64,000 nucleotides of DNA, from positions 23,870,001 through 23,934,000 of the forward strand of contig NC_091976.1 of NCBI RefSeq assembly GCF_036711975.1, in the 5' to 3' direction. This document shows, one piece after another, positions 23,201-35,200 of this stretch. Numbering within the stretch: position 1 is the stretch's first letter; the number at the start of each line of letters is the position of its first letter. The position numbers and the translations under genes are program-made. The notes below the pieces were generated by a model. The model saw only the letters and a program-made list of their open reading frames with translations. It did no database searches and was not told the origin of the DNA. Source of the stretch: Onthophagus taurus (Eukaryota; Arthropoda; Insecta; Coleoptera; Scarabaeidae).

Positions 23201-26200
23201 ATGTTCTTGTCCCAACGATTGTTAGACCAAGGCGATCAATTGAAATTAATGCCCGAGGCGATGTGGTAAGTAAAATAATAATTAAAAAGAAATTATTGAG
23301 ATTTTAATTTTTAAGCCTACATATGAAATTGGAATTATTCGCCAATTTCCGTTTTCATCAACATTACAATGTATGTCAGTTATTTGTAAAAATTTAACCG
23401 AAAATGAAATGACAGTTTTTACAAAAGGAGCGCCAGAAAAAATCGGCTCAATTTCGCTACAAGAAAGCCTCCCAAGCGATTATTCCATACAATTATCTCA
23501 ATTCACAGCGTCCGGATATCGAGTAATTTCCGTTGGTTATAAAAAACTTTCGGTTTCGATGAAATGGAAAGACACGCAAAAAATTAAACGAGAAGAAGTC
23601 TGTTGTTACATAAAATCATTTAAAGTTAATTCGATTAATTTATTTTAGATAGAGAAAGATTTGATTTTTGTCGGCTTTATTGTGATGCAGAACACTTTGA
23701 AAATTGAAACGAAACCGGTTATTGCGAAGTTATTGAACGCTAACGTTCGAACTGTTATGATAACAGGAGATAACATTGAAACGGCTACTTCCGTTGCTAG
23801 ACAATGCGGGATGATTGGAGTTTTCGATAAGGTCGTTGCTTTAAAAGTGGATCAATCCGATATTGGACCTAAATTAAAATACGAATTAATTAATTTGCAA
23901 GATTTAGAAGTCGATCATGTCACAGTATTTAACGTAAAAATTTATCTATGATTATTACACTAATTTTGTGGTATGGAGTTTATTAGTCAATTTTAGGTCA
24001 TTTTGGTCTCATGAATACGATAATAATAATATTTTTGTTGAATTGACTCTACTTTTTAAGATAAAGGCAATCCATTTATAGTGGAAATGATACAAAAAAT
24101 AATAAAATTAATCATAAAAAATAAAAACATATCAATAAGAGTTAAGAACAACGTTTTGTATGGGATTTTCTATGGTGTTTTTGATCCGGACAGTTTCCTT
24201 GTAACTTCCAGCAATAGTTTGCCATCATATGGCGATTCCAATGGCCTTGATATATTTCTTCCATAACCTTGATGTCCTGGTGGAATCGTTCCCGTTGTTT
24301 TTCTGCTGTTTTATGCTATTTGACACTCATATCAGCTCCTAATTTTTGATATGTATGTATGTAGCTTCACATGGGGGAGAATTCCTTCACAGGCGGGATC
24401 ATCGTAAACTCTTCCTCCAATTTATAAAAACCACTTTATAAAAAATATACAATTCGGAGAGATCCGCTCGCGTTGGAAGCTACTCAAACTAAAGTATTAA
24501 TGCCAACTCTTGCCAATATCAATATACAAACATCAATATAGGCAGCTAGATTTTACAATTTCCAATCAAATGAAATACGCAATTCTTTCTTAAAATCTTC
24601 TAAAGTTGTGCTCGTTCTTCTAAAGTCAACCTTATCGAAGTTAAAATCGCTCTTTCATCATCCAATTCCTGTGTTAGTTGAACAAACTTGTTAAGATAAG
24701 TCATGGCATATAATTTATTTTCGTTTGCTCCACTAAACTTTTTTGCTATAACTCTACTTCTAGTTTGACTTATACTGGCTTCTCTTTCTTGGTTATGTTC
24801 TCTTGCTAATGTTCTTTCTCTTCCTTGTTTTTCAGACATGTTTGTTAATTTTTCGATTTAATTTAATTTTTAATATTCTTTACTTTATTTGCCTCAACTT
24901 TGCTTAAGCTTTACCCCACAGTTAGTTGGTAGCCAAATTGTAATACAGTAGAGCCCCGATTATCCGCGAGTGCCGTGAAATATTCTTTTCTTTTAAATTT
25001 AATTTGATTTTCATTATATATCGAAATGTGTTCGTGTGTGCTCGTGTGTTTATGCGAATTGCGCTCGATATTGATCAGACGAACGTGTGTTTCGACTCAT
25101 TTTAAAGCGTGTTTCGACTTGTCACACCGTCTACAGTCGTGTTGCTTTGTCGGTGGTTATTAGCAGATTATTAGTTTGTTCCTGAAATAAATAATGGCTG
25201 AAAAACGAAAGAAGGTTGTGTTAACGATTCCACAAAAAATAGAAATGATTTCTAAAATAGAAAATGGCGCATCAAGAAAGCAGATGTGTTTACAATACGG
25301 GATTGGGGAAACAACAGTGCGAGATGTTTTAAAGCAAAAAGAGAAGTTATTGGCTTTTGCAACAGTTTCAAACAGTGTTTCTGGAATGAAAAAACGAAAA
25401 ACAATGAAGAAATCCACGTACAGTGAACTTGACTCGGCATTAGCGGAGTGGCTAGCTCAAGAGCGAAGTGAAGGCACTCCTGTATCCGGTCCTAACATTG
25501 CAGCTAAAGCAAAAGTCTTCTTTGATTTGTTAGGACCGGAAGGAAATTTTGATGCGTCGTCCGGTTGGTTACATCGTTTTAAGAAACGTTATGGAATTAG
25601 GGAGATAGGTCTTCATGGGGAAAAGCTGCGGTGATCAACAAGCTTAGTTGATCAGCAAGTTTATAATGTCGGAAGATTTGTCACCAGAACAAATTTATAA
25701 TGCTGATGAATCAGGGCTTTTTTGGAAGTGTCTTCCCACTCGCACTTTAGCATTTGAAAGTGAACATAAAGCGGCAGGACACAAAAGTAGCAAGGAAAGA
25801 ATCACAATCTTGCCGTGCAGCAATGCTGCTGGTACCCACAAACTGAAACTTCTTGTAATCGGTTGTAATTTACCGATTTTCTTAGAATCCAAGAAACCAA
25901 GGTCTTTTAAGGGGACAAGAGCAGACAATTTACCAGTCGATTATTTCAATCAAAAAAAAGGTTGGATGAACCAGCAGATTTTTCAAGAATGGTTTGAAAA
26001 GATTTTTGTGCCTCAAGTACGTAAACACCTTGATTCAAAGAATTTACCAAGAAAGGCCGTTTTATTAATTGACAACGCGCCTTCACACCCTGCCGCAAGT
26101 GTGCTTAAATCTTCTGATGAACAAATTTTTGCAAAGTTTTTGCCCCCAAATGTTACTGCGCTCATACAGCCTATGGACCAGGGGGTCATTGCAACTGTGA

Positions 26201-29200
26201 AGAGGATATACAGAACAAAGTTGGTAAAAACAAAAATTGAAGAAGGTTACGATTTTAAGCAGCTTTGGAAGATGTATACAATTTTGGATAGCATTTACGA
26301 TATTGCGTTTGCATGGGATTGTATTAAACCGTCAACCCTCGTCAAATCGTGGAGAAAACTCTTTCCAAATATTGAAGTAAATGTCAACCAAAACATTGGT
26401 GAACAACATAATGAAGATATGCCTATCGCTGCACTTATTGACTTAGTGACATCCGTTCCGGGAGGTGAGAATGTAAATCAAGAAAACATAGAAGAGTGGC
26501 TGGAATGTGACAAAAATGAGCCAGGGTTTGAACGACTATCTGACGTAGAAATAACAAACAAAGCAATGGGAGTGAACGAAGAAAACGAAGAAATTGAAAT
26601 GAAGAAGGCGAGGTGCTTGCGCGGATGACACATGAAACTGCTTTGCAGCATGTAGACGGATTGCTTCAATATTTAGAGGAGCAAGACGACGCACATCTGG
26701 CAGAAAAACTTATGCTAAGGAACGTACAATCCAGAATAAAGAAAAGGTGCTTCCAAAGCAAGAAGCAAAAGCTAGTGACCGATTTTTTTAAAAAGATGTA
26801 ACTGACAGTTTTTGTTTACAGTACAGTGATACAATACATATGTACATATTATTTTTTGTTTATTACTAGTCTTTACTTTAGTCTTTAGTGATTTACATGT
26901 AGAAGAAAGGTTTAAGTAAAATAGTCTTTATAGTGAATTATGTTTTGTGTTTCCACCTTATTTTTAGTCTTTTTCGGGTTATCCGCGATTTTTATTATCC
27001 GCGGCGCCCTTGCCACACAATTCCGCGGATAATCGGGGCTCTACTGTATTTCCAAAATTTATTGTTTCTTAATAACAACAAAAAACACAAACAAATATCA
27101 ATATCATCACAATGTCTAAGGGCAGTACGTTCAGCATGGTCTAATTTTTGGTAATTCTGGTGGATTTTGTCTACTACTTCGGAATATTCTTCAGCTATAT
27201 GATTCCCCAAAAAATTTTTTCCTTCCATGTCAACCTAAGTGGTTTGTGAAATCATACTATACTGATTGTGAGACCAGGAAATATATGGCAAAGATATTTG
27301 AAGCAATCGCTATTCCTACTTAAAGTTTTAACAAATTGTTTTATTAGCCCAAGTTTTATATACAGGGTGATTCATTAGCTCTATGACAAACTTTGGCAGA
27401 TGAAAGGTGATGCGATTCTAAGGAAAAAATGTTATATGAATATGGTCCGATTCATTCTGGTTAAAGAGTTACAAGCCTTTGAAAATTTTACACAGTTTAA
27501 TAGGCAAATGAAAATGTAACATAAAAAATAAGTTTAGAAATTACAAAAATTGTTCAAAATGTCCGCCTTCAGCATCGACGAAGTAAAGATTCTATCACAC
27601 GACGTATGATATTTGGATCATTCCGTATGCTATTAGCTGCATCTTGAATTCTGTCCAGTAGTTGCTGACGGGTAGTAATTTCTACATGGTACACAAGCTG
27701 CTTCATGTGTCCCCAGAAATAATAATCCAGCGGATTTAGATCTGGGGATCGTGATGGCCAGACTACTGGACCTCCATTGCCAATCCATTTGTTTGGAAAA
27801 TGTTCATGTAACCAAGCGATGACTTCTCTTCCTCGATGTGGTGGTGCACCATCGTGCTGATACCACATATTTTGAACGATGTTAAGTTTACGTCGTCGAT
27901 AAAATCGAAAAGGTTATGTCCCAAGAAATTTCTGTACATATTTGCATTTAAGCGTTCATTTATCACCCATACAGGTAGCAAAGAATTGTTAAAAATGCCA
28001 CCCCAAACGTTTACACTAAACCGTTGCTGAAATCTTCCTGGTCTAGTTGCATGTGGATTTTGCAAGGACCACACATGTTCGTTATGATAATTATTTATGC
28101 CGTCCCTAGTGAAACACGCTTCATCAGACCACAGAACTTGGGAAATGAAGTTATTATTTTGAGCATGTTGCTGAATAATCCAGTGGCAAAATGCTAAGCG
28201 TTGCTCAGTACAGTCTCCAAGATGTAATGCTTGAACATTTTGGCGATGAAACGGATGTAACATTTCTCGATTCAATACACGCCATACAAAACTTTGGGAT
28301 ATTTGTAACATGCTCGCTATACGCCGAGTACTAATTGAAGGGTCGTCAAGTACTAAATCAATAACACGTTCTTCATTTTGTACATTCACATCATGGGGAC
28401 GAACGGAATGTAGTGGAGCGGGGTTACCTGTTTCTCTCAGTCTGCGAAATGATGCACTAAACACTGCACGGGCTATTTGGGCTATTTGTCTATTTGGAAA
28501 CCTACGAAGGTATTCTCTTGCTGCTTGCCGAGCGTTTCCGTTACAAAGCCTGTATACAAAAATAATATCTGCATATTCTTCAGTCGTAAATACATGCATT
28601 TTCGTTTTCGATCAAAACTCTGACAATTATAAACTTTGAAACACACAGAATAGAGTAAATTGAAATGTTTGACATGAAGAACTCAGTTTTGTTATCACAG
28701 CCAACTCTATATTTGTGTTTCATAATTATTGTTGCGATTGTTGCAAATCTTTACTTCGTCGAAGCGTGCATTCAAGCTGAAGGCGGACATTTCGAACAAT
28801 TTTTGTAATTTTTAAACTTATTTTTTATGTTACATTTTCATTTGCCTATTAAACTGTGTAAAATTTTCAAAGGCTTGTAACTCTTTAACCAAAATGAATC
28901 GAACCCATATTCATATAACATTTTTTCCTTAAAATCGTATCACCTTTCATCTGCCAAAGTTTGTCATAGAGCTAATTAATCACCCTGTATAGGCTGAGTC
29001 TGTTCATAATTATATGTATCTAAATTGACTCCATTACCACAGAAAAACAATTCTTTTGTTCCCCTGTGTTATGATTAATTAATTAATATGATTAATTTTT
29101 TAGCATTATCATTTTGCAATCGATGGGAAAACTTGGTTACAAATTTGCGAACATTTCTCAGATCTTATCCCGATGTTAATGGTACGAACAACCGTATTCG

Positions 29201-32200
29201 CACGTTTCCAACCTGATCAAAAAACCCAAGTTGTTACTAACTTGCAAAAACTTGATTATGTTGTGTGTATGGTTGGAGATGGTGCTAATGATTGCGGTGT
29301 AAGTAAAAATCCTTATTTGTTATTAAGTTTTCTTTGAATTAATTTATTTTAGGCTTTAAAAGCAGCTCACGTTGGAATATCTCTCTCACAAACAGAAGCA
29401 AGCGTAGCCGCTCCGTTTACATCAAAAATAGCAAACATTTCCTGCGTTATTCATTTAATGCTGGAGGGGCGTTGTGCTTTAGTTACAACTTTTGCTGAAG
29501 TTAAATACATGGCGCTTTACAGCCTCATCCAATTTTTTACAGTTTTATTACTTTACACGGTAAAAATTTCAATCTCATTAAATTTTAATTGAAATTAATT
29601 ATTTTAGAGATTTTCAATACTTGGAGATTCACAATTTCTTTATATCGATCTTTTAATAACGATGAGTTTCGCTTTAACGATTGGTTTACAAGGTCCATCG
29701 AAAAAACTTGTTCCAAAACGCCCATTAGGTTCCCTCGTGAACGTTGAAAACGTCGCTCCAATGATTTTACAAATCTTACTTTGCGCAACCGTCCAATATT
29801 TAGCATTGAAATATCTCGACCAACAACCGTGGTTTGAACACAACCCCCCGGCGAACACCGAAACGATCCTATGTTGGGAAAACACGGTTTTATTTTTGGT
29901 TTCATCGTTTCAATATGGAATTTTAGCACTTTTATATTCAAAAGGAAAACCGTATCGACAAGGAATGTTTTTTTCTAATATCTTTTTATTGTTAGCCGCG
30001 TTAATTGTTTCTGCTTCAATCGTTTATTTTTGCGTTTGTCCAGCTGAGTGGATTGCAAACTTTTTCGAGATTTTACCAATGAGTAAAGATAAGGGGGAAG
30101 CGATGTTTAGGTATAGTTTATTAATGTTTCCTCTAGCACATTTTTTTATTGCGTGGTTAATTGAGGTAAGATATTTTTACAGGGTGTTTTAAAACAACGT
30201 TTAAATATTAATAGGGGTACTACTACAGTTGAAAAGTGTTAATGAACATGATGTTCAAATTTTTTGGGACACTACATTTTTTCTTTTAAACTATAACTAC
30301 TACGGATTTGATACTTGACAAATCGATACAAGGAGTACCCTTCGACTTACGTACAATCTGCTAAGATACATTAATTTGATGTTTCGTTCAAATTACGAAA
30401 TATCCAAACTCCAGTAATTTGACTTTGCGAAACCTGAAGTGAAATCGATTGCAATGGTCTTATATTCAAATGCTTAAATGACCGATATGGTTTATGTACG
30501 GCCGTGCCAATGGAAAATATTATGTACGGCTTTGAGAGGGAGTTGGAATCACTTTTTTAGACTGTTTTCACCGTCTAAACGAAACTGGATCGTTTGATAA
30601 AGATCTTGTAATACCGGACGGCAGAGATCCGGAAATAGAAGAACAAATTTTAAATACAGTTGCTGAAAATCGCGAAGCAACTGTGAGAAGAATTTCGGCT
30701 CAAGTGGATATGTTGTTTGGAGAACTCTCCGTGAGCAACTTATTTACCCTAACCATATCCAACTTGTCCAAGCGTCAATCCTCCGGGTTACCACGCATGG
30801 TTGACATTCTATCAATGGATTTTACGAGAGCCTGCTGAACGTCGAGGATTCTTTTTACCGATGAAGCTGGTTTTACCAGAAATGGAATATTCAATTTACA
30901 CAATAATCATGTGTGGTCTGACGAGAATCCTCGAGTCGTTGTTGAAACCTGACATCAACAGCGTTTTAGTTTAAATATCTGGTTAGGCGTCGTAGGGGAT
31001 AGGCTATTGTGACAGATAGTTTCACCACAAGCATAAGGAATGTTACGTAAGGTTAGTTCTGTTTACAAACATTAATTATAGCGTGAAGTTTTCTTTAGTA
31101 ATTAGTAATGCCAATCATAGCGTGAAGTTTTCTTTTGAAATGCCAATTAAACCGTGAAGGAATGTTACTTAAGGTTAGTTCTGTTTACAAACATTAATTA
31201 TAGCGTGAAGTTTTCTTTAGTAATTAGTAATGCCAATTATAGCGTGAAGTTTTCTTTTTAAATGCCAATTACACCGTGAAGGAATGTTAAGTAAGGTTAG
31301 TTTTGTTTACAAACATTAATTATAGCGTGAAGTTTTCTTTAGTAATTAGTAATGCCAATCATAGCGTGAGGTTTTCTTTTGAAATGCCAATTAAACCGTG
31401 AAGGAATGTTACGTAAGGTTAGTTTTGTTTACAAACATTAATTATAGCGTGAAGTTTTCTTTAGTAATTAGTAATGCCAATCATACCGTGAAGTTTTCTT
31501 TTGAACTGTCAATTAAACCGTGAAGGAATGTTACCTTAGGTTAGTTCTGTTTACAAACATTAATTAATGTTTGTACATACGTTCACAGGCGGTGCTGAAG
31601 ATATTCCAGACATGTTTCAGACACATTTGTAGCGAAATGTTTCAAATGGAATGTTTCTGCTACATATTTTAATGATATTTCATAAATATTTCTACTGAAA
31701 TGTATTTGATACATATCTTTAGATACGTTTCGTAAAAATCGTATCTGTCACGTATATGAAACGTAGTTCTAAGATGTTTCATTTAATTCAAAGTACGTTA
31801 AAATTGAAATGTTTCACAGAGGTTTCTTGTTTACTGGGATGCATTAAAAGGTGCAACATACTTTGATTTCTTGGAAAACACTTAATTTTTGGAAGACTTG
31901 CCATTAAATCAAACACTAAATCTCTGGTTTGTGCAGGATGGAGCTCCTCCGCACTTTATGCGTATTGTTAGAGAACATTTGAATGAAAGATTTACTTGAT
32001 GATGGATAGCGCGAGGGGGTCCCATTGCATGGCCTGCACGTTCGCCGGATTTGAACCTGCTAGAGTTTGGTTTGTGGGGCTACTTAAAAAGTTTAGTGTA
32101 CGCGACGAGTAGGGAAGCACAACGGGCCGTAGCACTGCGCACAGAGTACGATAACACCCCCTCACATGGTCCCTCACACTAAAGTAGATGAACGAATTGG

Positions 32201-35200
32201 CTCTCCTGCGTCATCACCGCGTCATAGCTTAGCAACAACTACTGTATTGTCTACTACTGGAAACGTGGCTCAGTCAACAATGCCGCAACAGAAAAACTCG
32301 AAACTCGTTGAATAAACTCGTCTATAGTACACCTTTATGCTCCGCAAATATTATGGATTTATCTTCACGCGTTCAGATTATACAGGGTGTGCTCGTGAAT
32401 GATTATCGATGAACATTGCAACACCGAAAATTTTATCAAAACTTCAAATATTGGTTTCTCAAAAACTAAAATTTATTTTTCAAAAAGGGTTGGTTCATTG
32501 GAAAGAGGACCCTTTTATTAACACTTTGAGAAATTAATTAAATTTTGCCTTACGATTCAGCATTTTCCGTGCGAATGGAAGACGTCAATTATTACTTCTA
32601 TTCTCAAGAAGAATTCCTCTCTTTCTGATCCAGCAAACTACCGCCCCATCCCACTGCTTCCCGTAATTGGAAATCTCTTCGAGGCACACTTGAAGAACCT
32701 TTTACCAATTTGAATTCCGATCCGGAAAATCAACGTCCCAGCCACTAACTATTCTGGTTTCCAACTTCCAGGCGGTACGTTTTGAAAAACTGAAATCCGC
32801 AGCCGTGTTTTTGGACGTCCGAAAGGCTTTCGGCTCAGTTTGGCACAAAGGATTGCTATTTAAACTGGATAGGCTAAATACGCCATACTACCTTCGAAAC
32901 CTGATATATCAATTCCTGTCGAACCGCTCCTCCATCGCGACGTTGAAAAACCACTTCTCCACAAGGATCCTTCAAGAAATTAATTTTATAGCGAATTTTG
33001 AAAATTATCGATGAAAATTACAATATCGAAAATGTTATCAAAACTTCAAATATTGTTTTCTCAAAAACTAAAAGTTATTTTTCAAAACGTGTTGGTTCAT
33101 TGGAAAAAGGACACTTTTATTAACACTTTGGGAAATTTTCATACTCATATTCCAAGAAATGGATTTTATACGAATTTTTAAAGCTTAATCGACGGAAATT
33201 GCAAAATTCGAAGAAAATGTCGATTATTTCAAAAATTTATTTCTCAAGAATTGAAAGCTATTTTTTAAAACGACTTTTTGCATTAAAAAGGGGATAGTTT
33301 AATTAATAATTGGTGATATTTCCACAAGTATCCCTCAAGAAATTAATTTTATAGCGAATTTTGAAAATTGTAATATCGAAAATGTTATCAAAACTTCAAA
33401 TATTGTTTTCTCAAAAACTAAAAGTTATTTTTTAAAACGTGTTGGTTCATTGGAAAGAGGACACTTTTATTAACACTTTGGGAAATATTCTTACTCATAT
33501 TCCAAGAAATGGATTTTATACGAATTTTTAAAGCTTAATCGACGGAAATTGCAAAATTCGAAGAAAATGTCGATCATTTCAAAAATTTATTTCTCAAGAA
33601 CTAAAAGCGATTTTTCAAAACGGCTTGTTGCATTAAAAAGAGGATACTTTAATTAATAATTGGTGATATTTCCACAAGGATCCTTCAAGAAATTAATTTT
33701 ATAGCGAATTTTGAAAGTTATCGATGAAAATTACAACATCTAAAATTTTATCAAAACTTCAAATATTGTTTTCTCAAAATCTAAAAGTTATTTTTCAAAA
33801 CGTGTTGGTTCATTGGAAAGAGGACACTCTTATTAACACTTTGGGACATTTTCATATTCATATTCCAAGAACTGGATTTTATACGAATTTTTAAAACTTA
33901 ATCGGTGAAAATTACAAAATTTGGAAAAATTGTCGATCATTTCAAAAATTTATTTCTCAAGCACTGAAAGTAATTTTTCAAAACGGCTTTTTACATTAAA
34001 AAGAGGATACTTTAATTAATAATCGAAAGTGATAACAGCGACAGTTCTGTTAGTAATGAATGTGATGATGAATTATGTGCGAAGAGAAGAAAACTAGACG
34101 AAACTGCAACAAGAGATTTTATATATCGTATTGGGATTGTTATAATGAAGTTGCTAATCATAAATAAAGTTATATTCAATGAAAAAAGTCCTATTGGGGT
34201 TGAACTTGATTATTATCTACAGTGTTCAACACCTAAAAGAGATACTAATTCCTGTGAATGGTGGAGTACTAAGTAATAGGATATTTGGTAACACTTTGAT
34301 TACATTACTTGACTAATAATACCTAGTCTTTGACCTAAAAACTGTCAATGTTTGACCGATTCTTAATATAATATTCATTTTCATTATTTTTCCATACTAT
34401 TTTGTTCACAAAAAAATGTTTATTTTTTGACTCTTTAAGAACATCTTTTAAAACAGGAGCAAAATGCTTTCAACTGGGTTTTTGTAACAGGAAAACCCCT
34501 ATCTGCAGAATTTAAAAATGCTGGTGGGCCCATTTTCCTGTGCACTGGTGATTTTCTTTTTGTTTATAAATAAGATAAACCCCTACTTCTTACATCGAGT
34601 CTTTTGAAGATCCTCTTCACTATTTTTAAACTTAATCTTCGTTGTCATATTGGTACCGAAAAAATGTTAACCCGATTCATATTTGCTAAATTGTCCATTG
34701 TTTGATAATTGAAAACTATAAGTCAGCGTTTGACCAACCTTCTATCCTTTTAATTTTACAGACTCATTACTGCTTAAGTGCGGTCAATTACTTTTATTGT
34801 TATAAAAAAGATTTAAAAAAATAGAAAAGAATCAAACATTTACACTTATATTTATATTACGCTTAAATATTTATAAAATTTAAAATCGGTTAAAAAACTC
34901 AGTTTTGAGTGTTTGTGTCCTATAAATGACCAAAAGAGGAACCAGTAATTGAACGCATATTTAAACTGATTGTATCTTACTTTTAAAGTATAAAAGTTTT
35001 GGTCAAATACTAAACAACTTAAACGAGAAGATATAAGTTTTAAAAACAGGTATTACACATTTTTCCATTTTATTAATCAAATATAAGTCCTTGTGAGATT
35101 ATAAAACAACCAATTCGTCTAGTATTTGACCGTTTAGTCAAACACTAATTCTTAATTAAATTTAGAACTACCAGTCATTGACCGGCTTTATTTCAACAAA

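Larger units (their letters stand above)
23955..29075 (-). mobile_element. Decayed element of an unnamed family, hosting two younger transposons
   Basis: Minus-strand pieces fit one protein in order. Near 27320 there is [11 protein letters not shown] and at 27228-27150 [20 protein letters not shown] plus YQKL. At about 24180-24400 there is [11 protein letters not shown] followed by [29 protein letters not shown] and CPDQ. I recognise this NFLGN..YQ.LG..MS..ERFHQDI..YQG.W...YCW pattern as a protein fragment repeated in many arthropod genomes, without a functional name that I can give. Its ends are uncertain; GTGGTATGGAGTTTATTAGTCAATTTT near 23970 may pair loosely with the repeat at 28985-29075. 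Confidence 0.45.

Noticed and set aside
29585-29941. Minus-strand frames opposite ATP13A exon 12
   Set aside because: They are antisense to a transmembrane-rich exon with strong family similarity.
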